From positions 372,001 through 436,000 of the forward strand of contig CAVPYZ010000004.1 of assembly GCA_963710165.1 (NCBI GenBank): a DNA stretch of 64,000 nt. Direction: 5' to 3'. Shown here piece after piece: positions 1 through 8,184 of this stretch; the first letter of the stretch is position 1; every line of letters begins with the position of its first letter. The DNA comes from JACKIP01 sp963710165. Its GTDB lineage: Bacteria > Pseudomonadota > Alphaproteobacteria > Micavibrionales > Micavibrionaceae. Position numbers and translations under genes: made by a program. The notes beneath the pieces were generated by a model that saw only the letters and a list, made by a program, of their open reading frames with translations, did not search any database and was not told the origin of the DNA.

Positions 1-1022
1 ATCAGTTGAATATCCGCCGGATAGGTTACATGTTGATTGGCACGCGCGATCAGCGCCTTTCCTGTTTCCAGAGGTTGACGTAAGGCCTCCAATGTACGGC
101 GGTCGAATTCAGGCAGTTCATCCAGAAATAAAACGCCTTTATGGGCAAGCGATATTTCCCCCGGTTTGGGCTTTGCGCCGCCGCCAACAAGCGCGGGAAG
201 AGACGCCGAATGATGCGGATCGCGATAGGGACGATGTTTAACCAGTCCGCCCTCTGGCAGCGTTCCGGCAAGGGAATGTATCATTGACACATCCAATGCT
301 TCACGTGCGGAAAGCGGTGGTAATATGCCGGGCAGTCACGCTGCCATCATTGATTTTCCAGAACCGGGTGGGCCGCTCATCAACAGGTTATGCCCGCCCG
401 CCGCCGTAATTTCCAGAGCGCGTTTCGCTGTTTCTTGCCCTTTGACATCGGCAAGGTTGGTGTAGTGCGTTGTGTTAATCTCTTCGGATGGTGGTGTCGG
501 ACGCGATAAAACCTGTGTGCCTTTAAAATGATTAATCAGTTGTAACAGGTCTTTCGGTGCAAGAATGTCGATATCACCTGCCCAGCAAGCTTCTGCGCCG
601 CATTCTTCGGGGCAGATCAACCCTTTATCATTCTCATTTGCAAACATGGCGGCGGGCAAGATGCCGTTGACTTTACGCAAATGGGCGCTGAGAGATAGCT
701 CGCCTAATGTGACATATCCTGCGACTTCATCTTTAGGAAGCACGTCCATGGCACAGAGTAGGCCGAGCGCAATCGGCAGATCGTAATGCGAACCTTCTTT
801 CGGTGTATCGGCAGGGGCAAGATTGACCGTCAAACGTTTGGCGGGAAGGGAAAGGCCCAATGCATGAAGCGCGCCGCGCACACGCTCTTTACTTTCCGCA
901 ACAGCCTTATCGGGCAAGCCAACAATATTAAACGCCACCACCCCGCTAGAGATTTGCACCTCAACATCAATAGGTTTGACGTCAACGCCTTGAAAGGAGA
1001 CTGTAGGAATGGTTGCGACCAT
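1..1022 (-). pseudogene. comM: ComM/YifB Mg-chelatase-like AAA+ ATPase, interrupted by in-frame TGA, 3' end outside window
   Basis: ComM is a hexameric helicase that promotes branch migration during natural transformation. The N-terminal 228 residues show the Lon-protease-like fold typical of the family (residues 1-170) followed by a Walker A motif GPPGSGKS at about 217-224. The next codons are ATG ATG GCA GCG and then TGA (336-338). Reading on in the same frame gives LPGILPPLSARE, DPHHSAS and FLDELPEFDRR, the normal continuation of ComM, and the frame stays open to the window edge. So one base (CGA Arg to TGA) breaks an otherwise intact gene. The start is the ATG at 1022. A sequencing error is the alternative. 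Neighbouring genes use TGA as a stop, so recoding is unlikely. Confidence 0.9.
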
Positions 1023-1045
1023 AGTTAGTTATTCTATAGAAGTTG

Positions 1046-1608
1046 CTATAGATCAACCCGCTTTATAATATCGTTATATAATTCATGAAATTCAGTATAG
1101 CCAGCTTCTTCATTTAAATGACCGCCGTTTCGAATAATATTTAAAGATATATTCAATTTTTCTCCAACATTTTGAGGTTGTTCTATTGGAACGTAAGGGT
1201 CGTTATCACCATGGTAGATTGAGATATAGTTGGATGTTTGTTTTATTTTGTTCCAATCAAAATTATGATTGATAAATGTCCTATTCAAACCATCAATTTC
1301 CTTGTCGCCTATAGGGTCTGTAACGACTCCGCATAAAGCACTGTACGCGACCTTTGAAGAAGATCTTTCAAGTAAATGAAGAACACAATTCGCGCCACAG
1401 CTATGTCCGATAAGAAGGGTGTTTTCGTTTATAACAGGGGCTTGATCTTCTATTGCTGTTATCCAGTTTTGCAGGCTATGGTTTTCTGGAGTAGGTAATT
1501 TTGGAACGAAAGATTTATCCCCTTTTTCTCAAGTTGTCTTTTTAACCAAGGAAACCAATTTCGTTCTGGGTAGCCTTTTGTTCCATGCAGAATGAGGGCT
1601 TGATGCAT
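1046..1608 (-). pseudogene. RBBP9/YdeN-type alpha/beta serine hydrolase with a -1 frameshift
   Basis: The family consists of small cytoplasmic serine hydrolases. The start ATG (1608) shares a base with the TAA of the upstream glycosyltransferase, so the two are probably translationally coupled. The first part reads MHQALILHGTKGYPERNWF and QLEKKG. The rest lies one base back: FVPKLPTPENHSL, then the nucleophile elbow GHSCGAN, an acid Asp in YHGDNDPYVP and a terminal GGHLNEE histidine. The two frames meet in a run of five A and four G (1519-1528 on the minus strand); adding one A there restores a continuous protein of about 187 residues with a complete Ser-Asp-His triad. Either a real frameshift or a homopolymer error. 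Confidence 0.8.
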
Positions 1609-2408
1609 TATTTTATCTTTCTTCTTATCATTTGATAATATTGCCATCTTGATATGGCAAAGTCGAGGCCTGCCGCACCGTCCAGAAAGCCGAGTTTCAA
1701 AATGTAGGAATGGAGGAATGCCAGTTCGGGGCGGAGGGGGTTTTTACGCAGGGCTCTTTTCAGGTATTGCCGCCATATTATGGGGTCATCGGGCCATGCG
1801 TTTTTCCTGTTCATACAAATTTCCCACGCGGCATAGCGTTTATGACGGGTGAGCCAGTCCTGCTTTGAATGATTGGCGTAATGAAGGAGGGGGGCATTTA
1901 GTGTTCCTATTGTGCCATTATGATTTAAAATGGGTTGGTAATGCCCCTCAATCTCTCCCATACCCGGACAGTCTGTGTCATCAATGACAGGGAAGTGCAT
2001 TTTATGGCGGTTGAACAGGGCGATTTTACGGTTTTGCAATCCATGTTTCAGACGCTTTCCGTTCCAGACATATTGTCCTGTGACAAAGTATCCTGCGGCG
2101 ATGGGGGCGGATTTGAATGTGGCTGTGATCTCGGATACCAGGGCGGGTGTGACAACTTCGTCCGCGTCAACGAAAAACACCCAGTCATGGTTTAAAGGCA
2201 GATTTTCCAGACACCATCCGCGCTTTTTCGGATATGTGCCATTCCATTCATAGGGAACGACATGGGCGTTATATTTTTCGGATCGTTCTTTGGTTTGCAG
2301 GTCATGCCCGCTATCCACCACACAAATATCATCAAAATCACAGAGCGCTTTCAGGCAGGCATCAAGCTCTCGTCCAACGTTTTTAGTGACGATAATCACG
2401 CTGATCAT
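1608..2408 (-). CDS. Family 2 glycosyltransferase, WaaE/KdtX-like
   Basis: A GT-A fold glycosyltransferase, probably transferring a sugar from a nucleotide donor onto LPS core or a surface glycan at the cytoplasmic membrane face. The N-terminus ISVIIVTKNVGRELD is the classic GT2 opening, CVVDSGH follows, and FFVDADEVV supplies the metal-binding DxD-type motif. The later segment with conserved His and Trp (HYANHSKQDW, RHKRYAAWE) resembles the WaaE/KdtX group of beta-1,4-glucosyltransferases. I chose the ATG at 2408; the frame extends to a TTG at 2438, and neither has a clear ribosome-binding site. The stop overlaps the start of the broken hydrolase. Acceptor unknown. Confidence 0.82.
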   Translation of the reverse strand: MISVIIVTKNVGRELDACLKALCDFDDICVVDSGHDLQTKERSEKYNAHVVPYEWNGTYPKKRGWCLENLPLNHDWVFFVDADEVVTPALVSEITATFKSAPIAAGYFVTGQYVWNGKRLKHGLQNRKIALFNRHKMHFPVIDDTDCPGMGEIEGHYQPILNHNGTIGTLNAPLLHYANHSKQDWLTRHKRYAAWEICMNRKNAWPDDPIIWRQYLKRALRKNPLRPELAFLHSYILKLGFLDGAAGLDFAISRWQYYQMIRRKIK

Positions 2409-2482
2409 TAAAGGTTGTATGTAATCGGAACTTTTCAACGTATCGAACTATTGGTAATGTAATTAAAAAGGGTGATGTAAGT

Positions 2483-2632
2483 ATGGCACAAAATAGTCAT
2501 AACGGATTGTATTTTATTGTAGCGGCATTGTTTTTGGCGGCGGCCATTCTGGGTATATTTTTACTTTATCCCGATATGACTGGCAGCAGCGATGTGGCGA
2601 GCGTTATTAATATCGAGCCAGCCAGCGACTGA
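2483..2632 (+). CDS. Small single-pass membrane protein, 49 residues
   Basis: A short gene that stands alone on the plus strand between minus-strand genes. It starts MAQNSHNGLYFIVAA, has one hydrophobic segment at about residues 9-29 ending LLYP, and a short polar tail ending EPASD. An AAGGG-type sequence lies about 10 bases before the ATG. The layout (short N-terminal tail, one helix, about 20 residues outside) fits a small inner-membrane peptide. It is convergent with the Wzz-like gene, with only 7 bases between stops. Function unknown; supported by composition and reading frame, not by a recognised family. Confidence 0.55.
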   Translation: MAQNSHNGLYFIVAALFLAAAILGIFLLYPDMTGSSDVASVINIEPASD

Positions 2633-2639
2633 TCGGAAA

Positions 2640-3467
2640 TCAAATATCTGTTGTTCGCGCAGTGGTGTTGTATGTGTGAATAACACCGAAAATAATCCAT
2701 CCCATCAGCATACCTGCCAAAACCATAATCGGAAACAGGTAGGATTTGCGTGGCCAGACAGCCCTTGGATAGATATAGGGCGGTTCAACCAATGTCGCGG
2801 CAAAATAGCGATCCATTCGAATCATCATGCTCAGCCGTTCCTGTTCCATTAAAAGAGTGGTCAATGCCTGGCGATGTTCGGGGTTTGCCGTTTTTGCAAT
2901 GGTTTGTTTCAGATAGTCGAGGCGGTTTTGCGTGCGCATCATCATTTCCTGCCTGAGCAGTTGATCTGCGGTTTCATGCAGTTTTAACAATAATTGTTGC
3001 GCCAGACCCGCATTGGGGTGTTCCAGTTCAATCACGCGCAGAGGTGTGTCACCAACGGGTTTAATCACTATTTCCTTTGTCAGGTAAGCAGATATATCTT
3101 CTGTACTATCCATATTATTCGCGGATTGAAATGAAAAGCGACGTGTGTTTTGCAGGGCTTTTTTAACGTTGGGATTGTTCGAGAGGATCTGCTTTACCAC
3201 ATTCGGCCCGCTGAGAATTTTGAGGTAGCGTAGAAACGGCAGGGTTTCTAGCTTTGACGTTGATTGCGATGCACCGTTATCAGAGAGAGGGGCGCCCATA
3301 TCAATAGACGGCGAGACAATCATGATGATACGCATGTGGGGAATGGAAAATGTGATAATAATCGCGGCGCAGGCAAAGCCGATAATGGCACCGATAATCA
3401 AATAAAGCCGTGCGCGCCAAAAGGCATTCAACAGGTCGGCCAGTGTTTCATCGCGGAGGGTGCTCAT
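2640..3467 (-). CDS. Wzz-like polysaccharide chain-length determinant
   Basis: Polysaccharide co-polymerases set the chain length of O-antigen or exopolysaccharide made by the Wzy pathway. The 275-residue protein has the expected layout: a short cytoplasmic N-terminus, a first membrane helix at about 17-40 (ending in the IPHMRIIM turn into the periplasm), a mostly helical periplasmic domain with a coiled-coil-prone stretch at about 150-215, a conserved PPYIYPRAVWPRKS proline-rich segment, and a second helix at about 243-265. No tyrosine kinase domain follows. It lies 14 bases after the family 4 glycosyltransferase and near a polymerase/ligase-type protein, which supports a role in the same glycan pathway. 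Confidence 0.75.
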   Translation of the reverse strand: MSTLRDETLADLLNAFWRARLYLIIGAIIGFACAAIIITFSIPHMRIIMIVSPSIDMGAPLSDNGASQSTSKLETLPFLRYLKILSGPNVVKQILSNNPNVKKALQNTRRFSFQSANNMDSTEDISAYLTKEIVIKPVGDTPLRVIELEHPNAGLAQQLLLKLHETADQLLRQEMMMRTQNRLDYLKQTIAKTANPEHRQALTTLLMEQERLSMMIRMDRYFAATLVEPPYIYPRAVWPRKSYLFPIMVLAGMLMGWIIFGVIHTYNTTARTTDI

Positions 3468-3481
3468 TATTTTCTATCTAC

Positions 3482-4636
3482 CTAAATACTTTCCAAAAGC
3501 TTGCGCCATTTATTATAAGAAAATTCGGGCGTAAACATATGTGCGGCGCGTCCCGCACCTGTATAAAGAGCATGCCAGTCTTCCCCATGGTCGCGCAAGT
3601 GGCGGATAGCATTTGCCAGAGTTTCACCCTGTCCCTGTGCAATGGTCAGTCCTGCTTCATATGTATCCAACATCAGGGAAAGGTCGCTGGTTTCGGGGCC
3701 GATAAAGATGCAAGGGCGCTGGACGCTGAAAATATCATAGATACGGCTGGGCACCATACAGCCCAAGGCTTTATCGCTCATCGAAACCAGATGAACGTCA
3801 CCGCTTTCCAACAGGGCTTTTAATTTCTGGCTCGGTTGATAGGGAAGAAAGCGAATGTTTTCCAACCCGCGGCGGGCGCGTTCTTTTGATAAGTCGTTTA
3901 GTCCGATGGCATTGCCGACAAACAGAAATTCAATATCAGGATCATTGGCTGATAAATGTTCTGCGGCGTCCAGAATTGTCTGGTACGGATGCGCGCGTCC
4001 CATATTCCCCGCATAGAGAATACGAAATTTGGTCGGCAGGGTATTTGCCTTTGGCACGTTGGCGTCTTTTTCCAAAATGCTGTCATACCAATTTGGAATA
4101 ATTTTAACTTTACTGGGGATGATCCCCTTTTTAAGTACGTTATGGCGCATACAATTGCCGATTGTTACGATACGCGTACAGCGTTTCATGGCAAATGTTG
4201 TCAGCCGGTCAAAGATTTTATATGCGGTGGCAGAGGTTTTATATTTCAGAGCGGGCAAAATATCCGGATATAAATCCTGGCACCAGTGAACGTGCTTGGC
4301 ACGTTTGAATAAGGCAATGAAATAGCCGAAAAAGACGAAGAGGGGCGGGTCGCTTTTTGTAATGATAATATCGTGCTTTTGTAAAGACAACGCCTTGAAA
4401 AACAGACGAAACGAAATGAGCAGATTGGCGGCAAATGATCGCGGGAATGCCGCGCCCTTTACACGAATAATCTCTATACCATGTGTCTCTCTGGAAATGG
4501 AAGTATCAGGGCCCGTGGTCAAAACCGTGATATCGTACCCCTCCTCACTCAGATGGGAGGCAAGTTCCAGCGCGATGCGCCCCGTGGCGCCGCGAACCGG
4601 TGGAAAGACCCTGTTGATGATCAGTATTTTGCGCAA
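3482..4636 (-). CDS. Family 4 glycosyltransferase (GT-B, WcaI/WbuB-like)
   Basis: Transfers a sugar in surface polysaccharide assembly. The N-terminus KILIINRVFPPVRGATGRI and the C-terminal region with LYAGNMGRAHPYQTILDA and the VPSRIYD donor-binding segment are typical of the WcaI/WbuB group. The protein is about 385-400 residues, normal for the family. The start is uncertain: there is no ATG. TTG at 4636 gives (M)RKILIINR, the best family fit; the frame runs back to a TTG at 4681. Either choice overlaps the end of the upstream membrane protein by 90-137 bases in another frame, an unusually long overlap. Confidence 0.82.
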   Translation of the reverse strand: MRKILIINRVFPPVRGATGRIALELASHLSEEGYDITVLTTGPDTSISRETHGIEIIRVKGAAFPRSFAANLLISFRLFFKALSLQKHDIIITKSDPPLFVFFGYFIALFKRAKHVHWCQDLYPDILPALKYKTSATAYKIFDRLTTFAMKRCTRIVTIGNCMRHNVLKKGIIPSKVKIIPNWYDSILEKDANVPKANTLPTKFRILYAGNMGRAHPYQTILDAAEHLSANDPDIEFLFVGNAIGLNDLSKERARRGLENIRFLPYQPSQKLKALLESGDVHLVSMSDKALGCMVPSRIYDIFSVQRPCIFIGPETSDLSLMLDTYEAGLTIAQGQGETLANAIRHLRDHGEDWHALYTGAGRAAHMFTPEFSYNKWRKLLESI

Positions 4637-5825
4637 TATGTTCTGCTTTATATTTTTCTTCTTTGATCCTATAGCATGCAATCAACAATAAGATGAACCC
4701 AAAATCCAGAGATTTATAACTGGCATAGAGAAAAATATCTATCACAAATGGCCAAAACAGGGCGAGCGCCAAAGCGGGGGATGATTTATAAATAACAGGA
4801 AAGCGCAATGAAAGTGCGCCAAGATAGAGGATGGTTAGAAACGTACCGACCAAACCTGTTTTCAGCAAAGACGCGCTGATCAAGCCGTGGGTATAATTGA
4901 CGGTTAAGTCACCAACAGCCGGAGATTGAACGGTGCCGCCCCATCCCTGTCCGAACAGGGCAGTGACGGATTCCTCTGCAATACGCTCCCACACGGCATA
5001 AAGTTCAAAAAAGCGCATATTGGAGCCGACAGCCTGATTTTTAAGTGAGAGATTATTGAGGTAGGGCAGGGCTTGTTCCCAGAAAAGGTAGAGGGAAGCG
5101 CCGCCCACAATGCATAACATTATAAAGCGTAAAAGATTTTGCCGTAGAACAAAGCCGGAGAGGAACAGGCCGCTGATCATAATCGCCCCGAAGCTGGCAC
5201 GCTGAAGCACCAGCCCCATAGAGATCATGGGAATGATGCTGGATAAGCCAAGGATGAGAGGAAAGAGGAAGCGGCGCAGGCTGAGTGTTATGATCATAAA
5301 GCCGAGCAAGTAAATCGCGCTGAATAAGACGGTTGGGGCATTTACCAAATAAAGCGCGTCTATATCATTAATCGCGTCAATGCCGTCTTTTAAAACATAA
5401 ATACCACGCAGCGCAAACAGCATTCCCGCACCAAGAATGATATATAGCAATGTTTGTGCCTGATATTTACTGAGCCTGCCGTAAAGGTCATAGGCGAAAA
5501 ACGGTAAGAGCAAAAACATAAACGGAAACAGATCCCTAATAATGGCGCTTATATGATTACCAAGCAAAATGCCGGTGATCAGCGGGACGCTTAAGCCGTA
5601 TATCAATAATAATCGCCCTGCCTTCATCCATAGGGGCTCTGCGTGGGGTGTTATCAACAGGGCAAAGGCGGCTTGAGGTAATCCAAAAGATAAGATCAGT
5701 CCCACGCCAATCACTATTTCAACAACCCCCGGTTGGTCGGGCGTAGGATAGCCTAGACAGCCATATGCCAGAATGGTCAAGCATAATATTACAAAGCGTA
5801 GCGAGGTCGTGGTTGATGTGGTCAT
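4545..5825 (-). CDS. O-antigen ligase/polymerase-type membrane protein (Wzy/WaaL-like)
   Basis: A 426-residue polytopic protein with about ten to twelve hydrophobic helices and one large periplasmic loop (about residues 255-320, containing GSNMRFFELYAVWERI and FGQGWGG), the layout of O-antigen polymerases and ligases. It probably polymerises or ligates lipid-linked glycan on the periplasmic side. The last 40 residues, after YRIKEEKYK, are hydrophilic and read the DNA that encodes the start of the next glycosyltransferase in another frame, so the natural C-terminus may be shorter or a frameshift may lie near 4650-4680. Next to glycosyltransferase and Wzz genes. Confidence 0.72.
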   Translation of the reverse strand: MTTSTTTSLRFVILCLTILAYGCLGYPTPDQPGVVEIVIGVGLILSFGLPQAAFALLITPHAEPLWMKAGRLLLIYGLSVPLITGILLGNHISAIIRDLFPFMFLLLPFFAYDLYGRLSKYQAQTLLYIILGAGMLFALRGIYVLKDGIDAINDIDALYLVNAPTVLFSAIYLLGFMIITLSLRRFLFPLILGLSSIIPMISMGLVLQRASFGAIMISGLFLSGFVLRQNLLRFIMLCIVGGASLYLFWEQALPYLNNLSLKNQAVGSNMRFFELYAVWERIAEESVTALFGQGWGGTVQSPAVGDLTVNYTHGLISASLLKTGLVGTFLTILYLGALSLRFPVIYKSSPALALALFWPFVIDIFLYASYKSLDFGFILLLIACYRIKEEKYKAEHIAQNTDHQQGLSTGSRRHGAHRAGTCLPSE

Positions 5826-5833
5826 GGCGCGTC

Positions 5834-6673
5834 TTAAAAAACCTCATCACCGATCATGATGAGGGCAATCACAATCATAAACAGCCCGAAGATTTTTTTA
5901 AGCAGTTTTTGATCTAACGCATGTGCAAGGCGCGCACCGTAGATGGCTGTGACAGAACTGCAAGAAATAACGGCGAGCCATGCAGGTAGATAGATATAGC
6001 CGAGTGTGTAAGGCAGTCCTGTATTTTCGGACAGGCCTGTGATGATAAAGCCGATGACCGAAGGGACGGCAATGCATAACCCGATCGCGGAGGCTGTGCC
6101 GACGGCTTGGCGCATTTGAATTCCAAAAAATGACATGTAAGGAACGCTGAGCGTGGCGCCGCCAATGCCCATAAGGCCGGAGACACACCCGATAATAAGT
6201 CCGGATATCGTCGAGATTATGTGATTTGGCAGCGTAGTCTGCGCCGGGTTTGATCTGCGTTGAAAAAGGGCAACTATTCTCTCTGGCCCGCTTATCATTA
6301 GCAGGGCAAGTGCCATGATCATAACAGCAAAAAAAGTTTTCAGGCTCTCGCTGGGTAGTTGATCGGCAATGACGGCTGAAAGCAGACTGCCTATCGCCAC
6401 GCCTATGCCTAATTTATAAAGAATGTCTTTTCGTATATTTCCCCGTGCGCCGTGCGCGCGCACCGAAGACAGCCCCGTTATAATGATTGTTGCCAGTGCT
6501 GTTCCGATAGATACCTGCATCAAATGTGATGCATCAGGATAGAGCCAAGATAGTGTGTAGTAAAAACCGGGAACCAGAATGATTCCCCCGCCAATGCCGA
6601 ATAATCCCGCAAGAAAGCCGGCGAATGAGCCGATAGCCATATATATTAGTAGAACAATCATAAATGTAGGCAT
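5834..6673 (-). CDS. TauE/SafE family permease
   Basis: The family exports or imports small sulfur-containing or organic anions such as sulfite, sulfoacetate or taurine. The 279-residue protein has about eight hydrophobic helices and two copies of the family glycine motif: FGIGGGIILVPG near residue 25 and MGIGGATLSVPY near residue 168. The start is the ATG at 6673. Eight bases separate its stop from the downstream Wzy-like gene, so the two may be co-transcribed, though no functional link is obvious. Substrate cannot be read from the sequence. Confidence 0.85.
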   Translation of the reverse strand: MPTFMIVLLIYMAIGSFAGFLAGLFGIGGGIILVPGFYYTLSWLYPDASHLMQVSIGTALATIIITGLSSVRAHGARGNIRKDILYKLGIGVAIGSLLSAVIADQLPSESLKTFFAVMIMALALLMISGPERIVALFQRRSNPAQTTLPNHIISTISGLIIGCVSGLMGIGGATLSVPYMSFFGIQMRQAVGTASAIGLCIAVPSVIGFIITGLSENTGLPYTLGYIYLPAWLAVISCSSVTAIYGARLAHALDQKLLKKIFGLFMIVIALIMIGDEVF

Positions 6674-6708
6674 GATTGTTTTAAACTATCCAGAATTTGT
6701 AATGAAAT

Positions 6709-7401
6709 CTATCTGTAAAAGAAGGGCTTAACTTTATTACCCTCTGTCGGGCGCGCGGTTGGTACGACAACATTAACTGATCGGGTATTATCATCGGGTG
6801 AAGCATAGGATTCATAGCCGAGCGTTTTTCTGTTTTTCTGCTTCAATGCCAAAACTCTTTCCTTGGCACGTTGCATTTTATCTTCTTCACGTTGTTCTTT
6901 ACGAATGACTTTACGTGCCAGTTTTCCTGACTTCGTTCTCAAAAAAGCTTTGGTATGCTCATCGGACATACCGTGGCGCAAATAAAATTCATTTCGGCGC
7001 GTCATCTGGGCTTCAATATTTCTTTGCTCCTCTGCGCGCACGTTTGCCAGAACAAATTCCGCTTCTTGCTTGGACTTTCCAGCAAATGAATTGCTACGAC
7101 GCATCGCATCGCGCAATGCATTGTAATCAACATTTTCAGAGAGTGCCTGAGTCACAGGTAATTCAGCACCTGTTTTAAGCGCTTCAACAGGGTTACGTGT
7201 TACAGGGCCTGTCTTAGTTCTCTGGCGTTTGGCAGAAGATGACGATCCGCCGCGCAGAATGGATTTCAAATTAAGCGGGCGAACAGTTTTCTTTGCTGTG
7301 TCGTTTGTCTCCCACGTTTTTTGCGGCGTGCCCTGTGCATAGGCATGTGAACCTGCAAAAGAGGCAACGGTCAGAACCAGAATTAGCGCGATTATTCTCA
7401 T
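6709..7401 (-). CDS. Secreted basic protein of unknown function
   Basis: Not recognised. 230 residues starting with a clear signal peptide (MRIIALILVLTVASFAGSHA, cleavage likely after AYA). The mature part is very rich in Lys, Arg and Ser, is probably largely helical (about residues 95-195, many charged residues and few prolines), and carries basic stretches such as KRQRTKTG and RKVIRKEQREEDK. It ends with a short low-complexity tail. Likely periplasmic or extracellular. It lies 35 bases before the TauE/SafE gene on the same strand and is divergent from the gene at 7553. Confidence 0.6.
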   Translation of the reverse strand: MRIIALILVLTVASFAGSHAYAQGTPQKTWETNDTAKKTVRPLNLKSILRGGSSSSAKRQRTKTGPVTRNPVEALKTGAELPVTQALSENVDYNALRDAMRRSNSFAGKSKQEAEFVLANVRAEEQRNIEAQMTRRNEFYLRHGMSDEHTKAFLRTKSGKLARKVIRKEQREEDKMQRAKERVLALKQKNRKTLGYESYASPDDNTRSVNVVVPTARPTEGNKVKPFFYR

Positions 7402-7552
7402 ATATACGTAATTATAGCTGTTCGTGAGAAAAATATAAAGTTTTTCAGTTCAAAAAAGGAAAAAATAAAATGCTATGTAATTTTAAGACTTCCTTAAGAC
7501 GGATCGTTAAGAATGTTGTCATAACATAGACATTCATAAGGGAACCATCATC

Positions 7553-8176
7553 ATGAAAGTCAAGATTGAAGAGTTTATTGAGAAAACAGGTTTGAAAGAA
7601 CCGCTCTATCCCGGTAAAAGACTGGTGCAAACATGTGCCATCGGCCCCTTTAAAAGCCATTGTATTATATATGACTGGCGTAATCCCCATCAATTAAAAA
7701 TAGAAATCAGGGCAGGGACGAGCGGACAATCCATCCCCCTGAAAGAATTACAGCAATATCCTGTTAGCTTCCAAGCTGCGACTCATGTTGTCATTGAAAT
7801 TGCCAATGACGATGAGGAGGGTGAAGAGTCACAAGGTAAATCGGGGAGCGGTAAGCGGAACCCGAAAGCCAAAAAGAAATCACTGACCGGTTTTATGAAA
7901 GTTGCTGAGGGCAATATTCCGGCAGCAGGTAAAATAGTTGAAATGGTTGTTATGGGGAAAGAAATTGCCAAAGATGCCTTTGGTCAAGTATTTGAAACCC
8001 TCGCCAACCAGATTGAAAAGCTGAAAATATCTCCGACTGATCTTATGGCAAAAGCCAGTAATATTATCACGAAATACAGCCCGCCTGCGTTTATGGAAGC
8101 CAAAGGGGATGAACACGCAAACTATAGCTATGACCGTGAAAAAATCGGCCCAATGTTCGGCATTAGCCCGAGTTAA
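7553..8176 (+). CDS. Conserved-looking hypothetical protein, 207 residues
   Basis: Not recognised. No signal peptide or membrane helix is evident. An N-terminal globular part (about 1-85, with KSHCIIYDWRNPHQLKIEI) is followed by an acidic then basic linker (DDEEGEESQ and KRNPKAKKKS, about 86-110), then a helical C-terminal part with two moderately hydrophobic helices (GKIVEMVVMGKEIAKDAF). A strong ribosome-binding site AAGGGAA lies 9 bases before the ATG. It stands alone, divergent from the secreted protein gene and convergent with the gene ending at 8185. Could be an effector-like or regulatory protein; nothing in it decides. Confidence 0.55.
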   Translation: MKVKIEEFIEKTGLKEPLYPGKRLVQTCAIGPFKSHCIIYDWRNPHQLKIEIRAGTSGQSIPLKELQQYPVSFQAATHVVIEIANDDEEGEESQGKSGSGKRNPKAKKKSLTGFMKVAEGNIPAAGKIVEMVVMGKEIAKDAFGQVFETLANQIEKLKISPTDLMAKASNIITKYSPPAFMEAKGDEHANYSYDREKIGPMFGISPS

Positions 8177-8184
8177 AAAACAGT

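Noticed and set aside
336..338. TGA in comM as a recoded codon (Trp or Sec)
   Set aside because: Other genes here end at TGA without read-through, the expected residue is Arg, and there is no selenocysteine-type hairpin evident. A point mutation is simpler.
1519..1528. Programmed -1 frameshift in the hydrolase
   Set aside because: The run AAAAAGGGG does not give an X XXY YYZ slippery heptamer in the zero frame, and the family needs no frameshift.
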